This document shows positions 22,249-33,510 of a stretch of 64,000 nt of DNA, piece after piece. The notes beneath the pieces were generated by a model. The model ran no database searches and was not told the DNA's origin. It saw nothing but the letters and a program-made list of their open reading frames with translations. The stretch's first letter is position 1. The number at the start of each line of letters is the position of its first letter. This DNA is from Micropterus salmoides (lineage: Eukaryota; Chordata; Actinopteri; Centrarchiformes; Centrarchidae): assembly GCF_014851395.1 (NCBI RefSeq), contig NW_024040928.1:11210443-11274442 (forward strand). The letters are read 5' to 3'. The position numbers and the translations under genes were made by a program.

Positions 22249-24589
22249 GCCTTGTGACATACTATAATAATAGACTATACACACAGCCCTGATGCAGAGA
22301 AGTTATTGAGAAAAGTTATTGAGTCCCAGAAATTTTTCCCTCCAAAATTTTGCCACTGAAATTATCGCCCAGTAAGTCGCTCCATAGAAACTCTCCTGTC
22401 TTCCCTCTTAACTTAAGTTAGTGATGAAAGTGTGTGTGAGTTTTGACCATGTTCTTTGTTGTGAAATGAAATGCTTTGTTCAACTTGTTTGGCCGCCGCG
22501 CCATCATTCTTTGTTGTTCAGTACAGAGCTGTAGTGAGCTGAGCTATGAGGACCGAGCTAATGTTAAACTGAATGCATTCCTGTAACGTTACCATATGAG
22601 AAATCTGAGCTAAAGCTACACACAATCCCGCTGACGAGCGGATGAAATGCCCTTTTGGTTGAGAGAAACTTAACCGATATTGATAATTTTAAGGCCTAAT
22701 AAGAGGCAGACAGATTACAGTTGCGCTGTGCCAATGTGATTTGTTTGCGGCTATAAATAACAGTCTGACGCGCTGAGCCGTGGATTGTTATGTTATATGC
22801 AAAACTCCGGTATCCTGTTGAAATTAGCTACTTCAACAAATACAGCTGCCCGGCAGTGGAGTCACAGGCGTGAAGACGCCGAGTTCAGCCTGTAGCGTTG
22901 TACCTACCGAGCTAAGTTAACGCTAAATCGAAGCTTGAAAGCAAGCTGAGTCATTGAAACAAAGGAGCGAGTCCTTCCCCATTTTGAGCGGGACTGGTGT
23001 CCGTCAGTGTTCTGATTTACTGCCGTTGCTGCAACGACGGTTTGCTAACTGCGTTAGCCTGAAGCTAACAGCTGTTGGGTCCGAGGACCAGAGAGGAAGC
23101 CGCTTCTTCTTCTACATTGAGAAATAGGCCGCGCCCGAGGCGGAGCCACAGCTCCCCTACTGGCTGGCGGAATAAATTGCATGCTCTGCATTAAATCGAC
23201 TTCAGCGTCATCAGTGACAGAGATGAGCGTTTGAATCGAGTGAATTAAACCAGACTTTGGTGATAGATCTTGTTAACTTGAGACACATAAACCATTGTGT
23301 CGACTCTCAGATTAAATTAATAAGGAGTGTTACTCCTTAAGTGTAGGATAGAGCACAGGCTCTCCTTTTTCCTTGAATAACCTTTAAAGATCTATTGGGT
23401 GTTTGCTTGTAACAAGGTACTGAGCCAGTTTAGTACCCTAACCTAGGATTACACTGAGTAGTTCTATTAATTTTGATGCAATCTTTTATTCAAAGATTCG
23501 CTTTTCTAATTTTGATCCAGCTGTATTTGAATAAAAAGCTTTATTCTCATTACTGCTGCAATATCCCTGATTTTGACTTTGTCATTTTGAAGCCTTTTCT
23601 GTAGTGCTATTTTTGATCCTTGCAGGAAATAAGATAAATACAGATAACATCTTGATTTGAATTTTTGTTAACCTTTTGTTGTTTGGACTGATTGGAATTC
23701 TGAAACCTACATTAAGCTTGATAAGTTGAATTGATAGCTTTCCAACTAGGCTTTCTTTAATCCTTGTTCACTATAAATGTAATTTGGACTCTGACTTTTA
23801 TAGCAATTGGAATTTTGATAACTTGATAACAAGGGTAATTAAAAAACCTTCAGTTTAATCAGCTTTGATTTTTTTATTCAATCCACTTTAATCAGCCTGG
23901 GATTTTTGTTAATGTAACTTTGAACTTTGAGTTTATTCTCATTGCCTTTGAACTTTGATTTTTGAAATTTAATTATTTTTGATCTCAAATTTTAATTTTT
24001 CCAATTTTGAACTCTGATTCTAAAATTTAATTTTTCTCAAACAATTTTTCCAACTTTGACTTTGATCATTAAGGACTTTGAGCTTTGATTGTCAAGCTAG
24101 TTGTAACATGAACTTTGATTTGATCTATAGCATTTAACTTTAATCCCAAGTGTGATTTAATTTCATTTTCCTATTTTTGCCTTCACCCTAAATTTGAATT
24201 TTCAGTTTGGGCATTTAAGTCTGACTTGAAAGTCAGCTTTCTCCAACCTGACATTCCCCTTTTCTCAACTAGTAAACACACTAGCTGAAACTCTGTTTAA
24301 CTGACTGGCTCAGGTCTGCTGTACCAGCTAACACCTGTAGTCCACTTCTGATTTTGTTAAAGCAAATTGTATAACTGAGTCCATAGATTCGATTTAGATC
24401 CTTTTCTTCAGATTCCAACCTTCCAAATTAACTTAAAGGAACATCAACAGCTCCAGGAAGCTATAGAAGCAACACCCATTTATTTTTGTATTTTTATGCA
24501 TATCCTCTGAGTTGACACACTCGTTTGTTGTCTGATTTGGACTCACAGCAAAGTCCTTAACCAAACCACTTGAGCACCTGCCTGTGAAC
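22249..24589 (+). other. Long non-coding leader of the LTR element
   Basis: About 2.3 kb with no frame above 60 residues. The first part (22370-23180) is of balanced composition. The second part (about 23460-24240) is dominated by a degenerate TTGATTTT / CTTTGAACTTTGA motif. The leader presumably carries packaging signals, but none can be pointed to from sequence alone. Confidence 0.6.
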
Positions 24590-26566
24590 ATGGCAGACCC
24601 ACGCTTAGTGGCAGCCAGTGGGGGCGACCCACTGGAACACTTTGACTCCATCTTGGCCCACATGACCGAGACCATACCTGGCTACTCAAGCCAACTACAA
24701 GGCACCGATGCGGTGAACCTTGAAACAATTTTTGCAGAGCTGGTAACAACTGCTCTAGCCACTTCCTCAAAGGACAAAGCCTTGTCCCAGATGCTAGGAA
24801 AACTAGCTATTGTAATGTCTGCCCAGTCTAAGCACACGCACCAGCTTGAACAGCAGCTGGAACACCAGGCAGTCACTAAGTGAAGCGGAAGAACGCATCA
24901 CTGACCTACAGGCTCCTTGCCACCTCCCACAGGAGGGTGGAGTCGATGAGGAGAAAATTGAGCTGCAGGAAAAGACCAATCAGCTTGAACACTCACTCTT
25001 TCAGCAAGAACAGGAGTTAGAGTGGACCAAAAGTAAAGTTAAAGACACAACTGAATCTCTTGACCAATCAGAAACCCTCCTTAGACAAGCAGTGGGGGAA
25101 ATTAAAGAGCTAAAATTACGAGTTAAGTTTATAGCAAACTTAGAGAAGCTGACCAAAAACGCATGCAAGAAATGCGAAGACAGCTAGAGGACAGGGACAG
25201 AGTAACCCAATCCCCGCTACAGCAGGAAAACAAGGAGGAGTTGGCTGATACCAGAAGAGAGTTCCAGCTCTCATGTGAGACAGCCAAACATACTCCCTCC
25301 TACAAAACACTCCCACCAGAGAGAGACAAGGCTCGCTCCCCTTTGCCAGCCTCAGGAGGATGGTCTCCACGACCACTCCCACAACTGATCCCACAGGATC
25401 ATACGACAGAGCGCCAGAGAAATAGCCCTCCACCTACTCAGGTGAAGACGGCTTACTCCCCTCGGCTGCATCCGCCGCCCACTGCTGACCATGACTTAAG
25501 CCCCTCTGACAGGGACTTAGACAAAATCGCTCGCCACATAACACGCTTCGAGCCTGAGTCTACAGGCTCAAATGAGACCAGTATCTATCTAAAAGATATT
25601 GAATATACTTGCGGAAATTCCCTGCTGCCACCACTGACGACAAGATTTACCTGATCAAGGTGACATCTAGTCGAGAGGTCAGCAGCTTTATTGAACGCCA
25701 GCCCAGGTATGTCAGACAAGATTATGACTCGCTCTGCCAGGCACTGGTGGAGGAATATTCTGACTTGACAGCAAATCAGGTCTAACAGCTGCACTTGCTG
25801 TTAAGCAAGGGAGGCCAGAACCTCCTCAGCAGTACTACAACCGACTCAGACAAGCGTACTTTGGTACCAAAAATGAGCCAGATATGGAGGAAGAGTTAAA
25901 CTTCAAATATCTTTTTATCCAAAACCTCCACCCCACTACCAGTCATCATCTGGGTGTGGCAGCCTGCCCACGCACCCAAACCAGTCGACAGCTACGCGAG
26001 TTAGCTACAAAAGGATTTGAAAAGCAGAGACTCACCATGACGAGCATCTGAGCCCCATGGTGTCCTCACTCTCAGCATCAATTCCCTACAGGTGGAGCCA
26101 AAACGAGCTCCTGGTCTTGAAACACCTGCGTCAACCTGCATCACCTCCCAGAACTATAGACCAAGCCAGAAGCAGAGGTGCAGCCTGCCTCAGCAAAATG
26201 AGCATGGTCGACGTACTCAGAGCCATCTTGGTCTGAGAAGAGCCAAAATCTGAGGCCTGAAACCCATCGGCCCAGGTACACGCCCAACCGCTGTGAAACC
26301 CACCTCTTTTCACGGAAGGGGGGACACAAGCAGCACAAATCCCAAAACAATTGGGACAGGCGATCTCAGAGAGCTACACTCCAGAGATCCCACTATAGAG
26401 ACACAAATAGCGATAACACTGAAAGTGAGTCTGACACACCCACTTTTAGTAAGGAGGAAATTACAGCGCTTAAGCGCCTGCTCCAAACCCTGTCCAAACA
26501 GGAAGACAAGAAGGCAGAGCACTTGGCCGCAGCTGCTGCAAAGCCAAAGTCCCCTTTCCTGACACT
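24590..26566 (+). pseudogene. gag of the LTR element (frameshifted)
   Basis: The frame opens at ATG 24590 with MADPRLVAASGGDPLEHFD. It continues through a Gln/Glu-rich coiled-coil part (24846-25260: EEKIELQEKTNQLEHSL, LDQSETLLRQAVGEIKELK), a proline-rich linker (25310-25480) and a capsid-like part (about 25640-26040) with DDKIYLIKVTSSREVSSFIE, PEPPQQYYNRLRQAYFG and RQLRELATKGFEKQ. The coding shifts frame near 24875, 25165, 25640 and 25790, and several stops fall in 26040-26470. I saw no CCHC zinc knuckle. The start is chosen because the MADP... N-terminus follows the non-coding leader; a GTG at 24584 is also in frame. Gag would form the particle shell; this copy cannot make it whole. Confidence 0.7.
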
Positions 26567-27703
26567 TTGTCAAAACGACTGACACGCTCACACAGATGGA
26601 CTGAGAGAACCGCTCCCTCCAGGACACTCCTGGTGGTACAGTCCGACTCAAGAGAGAATCCTCTCACAGAGTCCAAAGCCACTCAGGGCAGTCCGCCCTC
26701 CCAACACTTCTTGTGTCACCTGACTGAAAGGGGAGTTTCACGGAAATTCTACCTGCCTGTAACACTTGAAAACACTCTGGTGCAGGAAGCACTTCTTGAT
26801 TCAGCCGCAGACATCACTATAATGTCATCAGCCCTCTTCAGGCAGCTACAGGCTATGACCCGCTCCCACACAGACCTGAGACTACAGACTTGTGACATTG
26901 AGGTCCAGCCACTCGGCCCTGAAAACCTCAATCTGACAGCCATGACATTAGTCCACATGTCTATCGGTCCCATGGACCTCATCCACCCGGTGTATGTCTC
27001 ACCATTTGACGCCATTCCTCTACTCATTGGCAAAGACTTCCTTAACCGCTTTGAGCCACTGCTTGACTTTCAGAACTTGACGATCTGGGCACAGGTGAAA
27101 CGACCCCTGCCTATCTCACTGTCTGAATACATCACAGAACGAGAAACCCGCCTCTGTGCTTTAGTTACCACCTCAAATGACGCACTGATCCCCAAAACCA
27201 CTCCACTGGATTGGCCGATCAGCACCGACACTCATGACTGTGAGCTCAGGGCTCCAGAGATGGGGCACATGCCTTCTTCCTTGCCTCCTAACCTCTCTAT
27301 TAACGAAGTGATTCACACTGAGCCTTCAAAGGCTACTGTCAGCCTTTCCTCTTTGCTGCCTACCAGCGACTCTGTTCCCACAGGCAACATGACCAATGAC
27401 AGACAGATGGGTGCACAAACTGTCACCGCCTTCCCTGTCAACACTTCACCAGAGCCATCCTCCATGACTTTACATAAAGGCATGAGAGGGGGGTCAGACA
27501 CCACATATATTCATCCTACAGCTAAACTTGACACCAAGTTTACAGCACTAGGCAAACAGGGTGCTGTAAAAGACACACCCCAGCACTCCCAAGCGGATTT
27601 GCTCACCACCCATCCCGCCCTTATGACTTGCGATGCCACCAGAGCCCAGGCAGCAGGCTTGTCTGTGACAGCCGCCCCTGCGCCACAAATTTCAAGTCCC
27701 TGA
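26567..27703 (+). pseudogene. Aspartic protease region of the LTR element's pol
   Basis: A 378-codon open frame, the longest in the window. Near residue 78 it has LLDSAADITIMS, the flap-side catalytic motif; the usual D-S/T-G-A is D-S-A-A here, so the Gly after Ser is replaced (Asp codon at 26798). About 75 residues later LLIGKDFL (27019-27042) is the second conserved block, usually LIGRDLL. These fit a retropepsin. Residues beyond about 190 are Ser/Thr/Pro-rich and resemble no enzyme domain. The start is uncertain: the frame is open upstream without ATG, and the protein is probably released from a Gag-Pol fusion. Where reverse transcriptase should follow, the frame stops at 27703. Confidence 0.7.
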
Positions 27704-28496
27704 CTCTCTTAGTGACTCTGACTTAATTCGGCTTCAAACTCTTGATCCCGCCATTAGCAAAATGCTCCTCTGCCTTTCTGACGCAGAGCCTGTCTCCAAC
27801 ACTGAGCTTGCTTCCATCCCTGGCTTGAAACACCTTTACCTGGTGCGCTCTTCTTTGCGTGTCGTCACGGGCATTCTCTCGTATGTCTCAGACGCCCGCA
27901 CTTCACCTGCGTTCGTGGTGCCTCAGAGCCACAGGGGGGTGATGCTCATGCACGCCCATGACTCACCTTACAAAAGCCACGAAGGGTTCAGTGCAACACA
28001 CAATGCATTAAAACAAGTAGCATATTGGCCGAACATGCAAAAAGATGTAGCAGACTACATCAAAACCTGTAAGGTTTGCTGCCAGTCTCAACCAGCAGAA
28101 CCATCTCACAGAGCCTCCTTACAACGGAGAGGCATTTCTTTTCCCTTGTCAAAGACACAATTTGACAGGAGGGAACCCCAAACTGAACCAGCCAGAGGAA
28201 ATAAACATTTCCTCGCAGGCAAAATTAATTTAGACAGCACACAAAGATGCAAAGTCTATAACGACCAAAATGCGTCTCACAACAAGCTCCGAAGGGGGGA
28301 CAGAGTTTGTCATCACATCTCTGCTCCACTAAGGAAACAGGACGGCCAGAGAACAGGAAGACTTGCACACAAGTTCTCTCCCCACTGGACCGATCCTTCT
28401 GTGGTCACAGACAAACATTCACCTGTTCTGGACCGAACTAAGCTTCACAAAAATCCCATGGGACTTGTCGGGAACGATAACGTCCTAATAAATTAA
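27704..28496 (+). pseudogene. Integrase remnant: zinc-binding N-terminus joined to C-terminal module
   Basis: Translation in the frame of 27762-28496 shows the segment that normally links RNase H to integrase (LIRLQTLDPAISKML, ending VVPQSHRGVMLMHAHDS). The HHCC finger follows: two His in HDSPYKSH and the pair CKVC near 28069-28080, with YWPNMQKDVADYIKTC between them. After about 25 residues the reading jumps to NKLRRGDRV, LAHKFSPHWTDPSVVTD and SPVLDRTKLHKN (28275-28455), a match to the integrase C-terminal module. The ~150-residue catalytic core with the D,D-35-E residues is missing between them. The open frame shows the deletion was in frame or arose before decay. Confidence 0.72.
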
Positions 28497-29400
28497 TAAT
28501 TAACAGAAATCCTCAATTAGGGACGATAACTGCTAGTGGTTAAAAGGTCATTAGAGTTCGAGGGCGTGCCTTGTAAAACAGAACTTGGAAGCCAGGTATC
28601 TTTTTACTTCGGTCCGCCACCCACAGCTCTAGCCACTATTCTGTGCCTCCCTGTTGCAATTTAAACCTACCACTAAGTTACCAGTGGAGGTCTTTAACCA
28701 ATTAAATTAGAATTTCCAAAGCTTTCCACCCACCAGGTGGAGCCGCTCTCAACCTGACCACTTAGTCACAAGTGGTGACTTGTTACTGTCTAAATTTATT
28801 GCTCCTTAAACCAATTAAGAATATCTGCTCCAGAGCAGACATCTTCTTGCAGCAACTGCAGAAATAGAAACCACTCAGGACAGTTCCTCTCAGAACTAAA
28901 AGCCGCTTCTTTTATAAAATTTGTTTTGAAAGACCCTCAGACTAGACTGTTAGCCTAAACAAACCTCAAGCTCACTGCAGCTTATGGTTCTGAATATCCA
29001 TGAATTTCTGAGAAAAATAATGTTGGTCATGCTCACACACGACTTGTCATTTTGTTAAGATATTTGTTTTGCTTCCCAAATTAATTTTCCGCTTTACTTT
29101 GTTTCAGGTGATTAAGTAACACAGCAGGCACCTGCTACTTTCAGACTAGCTAATTGGGGTTACCCTAAGTGACTAGCAGAATTAGTAGCCTTAGAAGGAC
29201 ATCAACCTGATCACAGATGTTGTGTTTTGCCACCTGCTCTGCTCTGCTTGACTCCTTCCACCTCACCAGCATCATCAGTACCTGACCAGCAGCTCGCCAG
29301 CATCATCAGCTCCTGACAAAGTCGACCTGCACCTGACAAACCACACATGTTGTTTCTCATTGCGTCCAAAACGTTACCTATCGGAGGGAACATTTTGGCC
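28497..29400 (+). other. 3' non-coding part of the LTR element
   Basis: No coding frame and no envelope-like hydrophobic or signal-peptide sequence. A 31-bp-period partial repeat of CCAGCATCATCAG-ACCTGA occurs at 29266-29285 and 29297-29316, with weaker CTGAC-containing echoes up to 29340. Confidence 0.6.
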
Positions 29401-29410
29401 GAAGGGGGGA
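29401..29410 (+). other. Polypurine tract
   Basis: GAAGGGGGGA directly before the 3' LTR (one C between). This is the expected plus-strand primer of an LTR retrotransposon. Confidence 0.75.
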
Positions 29411-29411
29411 C

Positions 29412-31399
29412 TGTAGTGAACAACGGTGTGGATTTGTGCATTTTATATTGAATGAATGTGGAGCTACCCTAAATTCCTTTCTCCTCCCCAGAGAAGATGG
29501 GGAGGGGTCAAAGTTGCTTTCTCTAAGTGCTAGCCCGACCATAAAACTGGCACCATTTTGATTCCGAAGCTGATAACGCGGGGCCTGACTGTTAAACTGA
29601 CAAAGGGACACGAGCCAGCCATTGGCATCTCCCTGAACAGCCTATCAAAACTTACCCCACCACACACGTTTCCGTGGAAACTGACCTTATTCTTTGTTTT
29701 ATTACCACATCAAAAGGATACTCCTTGTCTCACCTAAGTGTGACATGTTCCAGACACTGAACTTTGGATGACAAAGGACTGCATTCTCCAAAAGACTCAA
29801 AGCATCTAATTAAATTTAATTAAATCTTTAGTTACCTGAATATGTTCGCCTCTATTTGAGTAGTTATGTTAACTGTTGTTGCTATCTGTTGATATTAGTG
29901 CTGAAAAGAAGTTACTTGTGCAATGTTTTTATCTTCAGCAAGACACTCCTTCATCTAATGTAATCAATGCTTGTTCATAATACTTTCTTACAAAATCCCT
30001 TTAGAAATGATGACAAAGAAATGTTTTACTATACTCTTAATCGCCAGCTTGAATTTAAGGATGAATCAACAATATTCCCCGGTTCCTAAGGAGAGACGAT
30101 CTTTGATTTAATCCAAGCTTTCCTCATGTAACCTGAGCTCCCCCAAGTGGACGAAATAAGTATTACATGCCCTCGTCGGAAATGCGGTTAAATGTGTAAA
30201 AATACTGACCAATAATGTGACAATTGTTTCCTGTTACCAAATGCCTAGAACAGTACAACCGTTCAACCATTGAGGTTCGATTGTGGAAAATATTTGATTA
30301 TAATACGTGCAAATAGATTTCTTTTCTTTAGACATTAAGTTTAGAAAGGCAGTCCCTGGGGAAACCTGAGACGCCCCCTGGGGAACCACGCCCCAGGCAA
30401 CAAAAGAGCGACACGCGACCTGCTCGCCAGTCTCTAGACTCTTCACTCTTAGTCTCTGCCCTCTGGATGCTTCGGCACGCGCGTGGCGTGCCTCGCCAGG
30501 CAACACGCCCAGACTCGGCCAGCGAAACAAACAGGCCTTTGTTCGCTTGAAGCTACACACCTGAAGTGCCGCGACATCGATCTGCCTTCAGTTTGTTTTA
30601 TTTTCTTTATTTCTTTGGTTTGTTAAAGTTATGAGTCCGTTAAGTTACACTGGACTAATTCAGGAACGACCAAGTTCCATTTTAAGCCTTTTTCGTCGAG
30701 CCAACTTCACCGAGGTCAGACCAAGCCACGTGGTCTCGCCAGCTACAACCAAGGAAACCTGCAAACAGCCGAATTGCCAGACGGAGGAGGCGTTTTCAAT
30801 CAGACACGGAGAACCCCGAAGAATCCCTAGCAAAAAGCCAGGATCGGCAGCTAGAGTGGGACCCGTGCAACAGGCCAAAAGCAGGCTGTCGACAAGCAGT
30901 AAGACTTAACACACGTCCTGTGATCAGATGTCCATTGTAACTCCTAAACTATAGCATTAGTTTACTTTCATTAGCTCTTCTATGCCGTATGAGTCAAATG
31001 CTTCCCACAATCGAACCTCCAGGCTCATTGTTCAGCAAATGTTTATGTTCCCTGTATCCAACCATCTTTTATCACCTTAGTTAGAGAATAAATTCACTGT
31101 AATATAATCAAGAGCTGTGTGTGTTGCCTATTTATAGTTCCTGCCAAGAGAATTGACCCTTTAGATATGAGACTGACTGACTGATTTAAGATAATTGAGC
31201 GATTATTAACTAACTGATCACTAGTAATAATTGTATAATTATTCAAAACTACCTAGAGGTCCGGAGACTCTAGGATTATAACAACTCCGGTGGTGCCCTT
31301 TACGAGGAAATTCTGATTTTATGAATAATAATTCATAATTGGGTATCAATTCTCATAAATTTATTAAAATGCATAACTAATAAATTTAGGTCCACTACA
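29412..31399 (+). repeat. 3' LTR (1,988 bp)
   Basis: The 3' LTR has the same ends and content as the 5' LTR; one extra G near 30617. AATAAA at 31087-31092. The target duplicate CTTG follows at 31400-31403. Confidence 0.92.
30631..30909 (+). CDS. 92-codon reading frame inside the 3' LTR, function unknown
   Basis: Same product as the frame at 21459-21737. Identity follows from the near-identity of the LTRs and is not independent evidence for coding. Confidence 0.22.
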   Translation: MSPLSYTGLIQERPSSILSLFRRANFTEVRPSHVVSPATTKETCKQPNCQTEEAFSIRHGEPRRIPSKKPGSAARVGPVQQAKSRLSTSSKT

Positions 31400-31529
31400 C
31401 TTGTAATAGTTACAGTTGCTACCCAGAGAGGTTGAAAGGAGAAGTACGATTTATTCTCTTTCCAAAAACCTAGGATAAAACCTAAAATAAATCCAGAAAA
31501 ATGTAGGCTGTGGATTGTTCCTAATTTAA

Positions 31530-32311
31530 AGCCCTCCTCCAGCCAGTTTTAACTGCCGTTTTTGGTTAAGATTCTTTCTCAAACAGAGAATGGGGGTGTG
31601 GTTAATAGTCGGACGTAATACATTACCATGACAACCAAAAACTGACCGGCTGGAATGTTCACTAATGATATGCTGTGTTAACATCACTACACTGTGAAGT
31701 TTAGTACACTTTACTGTCTGGCAGGAGTAGCTATTACTTGCTGGTCATGATAGCGTATCCGCTGTTATCAATCATACAGTCGATGGTACTGTCACGCACT
31801 GCACACGATAACTTCGTTTTATGGTGCGCTTACTTTACCACGGGGGTGTGGGGGGTGTCTCCGCCAATGCATTGGTAAAACAGCCGTCAGTAAAATGCAT
31901 GTTGCAGATTGTATATAAGATGGTGGCAGGTGAAAGTGCGACGCGTTTTCTGTCATCTGTCCTCCAACACCACATGCACAGATGCCATGATGAAAATGAA
32001 CAGCAAACTAAACCAAGAGGAGGAAACTAAAAAATAAAATGAAGACCCTCTGTTAGCCAACTTTCTGCAATAACTATGCTAGCTAACTATAACTAAGTTA
32101 ACTTAGCTAACTAAACTAGAAAGACAAACCAACAATCAGACACAGAGAGACATACCTACACAGAGAGACATACCTGCTGTTTTAACAACTAAGCAACTTT
32201 AAAAAAAAAAAAATTTATGCAATTTGTCAAAAAATATTTGGCGAACTATGTGGGAAATGACTCTAAAATATGAAATATCATAGAAATGTCAAAATACGCT
32301 GGAGGGGGGCT
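31530..32311. mobile_element. 782-bp non-autonomous DNA transposon with TTAA target
   Basis: The left end is AGCCCTCCTCCAGCC (from 31530) and the right end is CGCTGGAGGGGGGCT (to 32311), inverted repeats of each other with two mismatches; TTAA lies outside on both sides (31526-31529, 32312-32315). The right half (ATAAGATGG..., AATATTTGGCGAACTATGTG, ATATGAAATATCATAGAAAT) resembles a fish MITE I recall with piggyBac-like TTAA targets. An 18-bp tandem pair (CACAGAGAGACATACCT) sits at 32141-32175. No transposase. Confidence 0.7.
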
Positions 32312-32315
32312 TTAA

Positions 32316-32918
32316 TGTTAATTAGCTAACACTAGCTAACTTCCTACTAAATGTAACGTTATAAATTCCTACTGCTCTGCTTTTTAACGATTGTAATAAT
32401 GAATAGAGGCCTACCCAGCTTTACAGGAACAATGTTGATCGTTCATATCGTTGTCTTTTGTCTCAATCATTGGGGCATGCGGTGCTTCACTTCTACTGTG
32501 TGATCGGTAGGCCTTAGCTTCTTATCTTTAATTTTTTTCACGTCCGTTTGAGTCAGTTTGACAGCCTGAATACAATCTTCAAATGTAAAATGCAACTGAA
32601 AAATCGCTTTTTCCAACAAATTTGTCAATATTTCTCCTGGGAGTGAAGTAATAGACAGTGGCAGCGCTGTGATAAAAGACAGTTCCGACAGTTTGTCAGA
32701 TTTAGCAACAGTAACTAAGGGGAGCGTGGCTTAGCAAAGCGTCACTTGCTTGCTACATCGATTTGTTCACCAATTCAAAGGTCTGGTGTTGCACCCACTG
32801 ATGGCTATTTCAAGTGGTTGGAGAAACAGTTGACTAATGAGAGTTTTGTAGGTACGATTAAAATTGGGAAAACCCTACCTTTGTCACGTTGGGAGGCTCC
32901 GCTGCCTGCCAGCTGTGA
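32316..32918. other. Intergenic DNA, nothing recognised
   Basis: No gene seen. The stretch borders the G-rich L1 tail copy and might be part of an older element. Confidence 0.4.
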
Positions 32919-33510
32919 GGTGCCTGTGTCGCAACTACCCCCCAATTTTAACTGCACCTTAGTTACCACGCACCTTATCTCCACTCCCCTATACAACACT
33001 TCACAACCATTACATGCATCCAACACAATACAATACATGCACGCAGGCGGGCGGAGGTGTTGATGGTGGGGAACTCAGTGGCCCAGGTGCCTGTCCCTTG
33101 AGCCCCGGGGTGTACGTGGCGTTGCAGGGATGCGGGGGTGGGTGGCCCCCCTGGCTTGCTCCGAACCTGTGGTTGTTGACTGTTTTTCTCCCACAGTCGT
33201 TTTCTTTTCTATATTTATCTGACACTTTTATCCAAAGCTAAATATACCAGTCTGGAGGGGTTAAGTGTCTTGCTCAGGGACACATTGGTGGATGTGTCAC
33301 AGTGGGGACTTGAACTCCGGTCTCTCATACTAAAAACACGACTTATCCACTGCTCTATCACCACTGGGCTGTTTGTCACTTTTATTAGGTTGGTTGGACT
33401 AAATTAAAACTCCTTTGTTAAAGCACAATCTGTCTGGCACAACACAATATATATAGCTTCTCATACTGCATACCAGGCTGCTGGGCAGGACAGGGTTAAA
33501 AGGAAAAAAA
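32919..33510 (+). mobile_element. 5'-truncated second copy of the L1 3' tail
   Basis: 32919-33115 aligns by eye with 4721-4917 (GGTGCCTGTGTC, CAACTACC, AATTTTAACTGCACCTTAGT, ATACAACACTTCACAA, GAGCCCCGGG). 33395-33510 aligns with 5420-5530 (TTGTTAAAG, ATCTGTCTGGCACAA, ATACCAGGCTGCTGGGCAGG) and ends in an A-rich run (33500-33510). The part between lacks most of the 4920-5390 G-rich sequence and holds an unrelated segment (33203-33372). Confidence 0.75.
33203..33372 (-). repeat. tRNA-like (SINE-type) segment inside the L1 tail
   Basis: On the - strand, CCGGAGTTCAAGTCCCCAC resembles a pol III B box (GGTTCAANTCC) within a tRNA-like end. On the + strand, GTTAAGTGTCTTGCTCAGGG and ACTTTTATCCAAAGC are hallmarks of a common teleost dispersed repeat. 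Confidence 0.55.

Larger units (their letters stand above)
20241..31399 (+). mobile_element. Full-length but coding-deficient LTR retrotransposon (Ty3/gypsy-like)
   Basis: Two direct LTRs (20241-22227 and 29412-31399) begin TGTAGTG and end CACTACA, a 7-bp terminal inverted repeat. CTTG precedes the first LTR (20237-20240) and follows the second (31400-31403), giving a 4-bp target duplication. The 7,184-bp interior contains a priming site candidate, a long non-coding leader, a broken gag, an aspartic protease, parts of integrase and a polypurine tract. No reverse transcriptase (no YxDD-bearing frame), RNase H or integrase catalytic core was found. Coding order and the integrase zinc finger fit Ty3/gypsy-like elements; 4-bp duplications also occur in some retroviruses. 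No envelope gene is evident. The copy is recent: its LTRs differ by one inserted base by my reading. Confidence 0.9.

Noticed and set aside
26749..27033. 94-residue - strand frame over the protease
   Set aside because: Antisense shadow of the protease reading frame.
20241..31399. Possible endogenous retrovirus with an envelope gene
   Set aside because: 28497-29400 has no open frame, signal peptide or hydrophobic segment; nothing supports an envelope gene.
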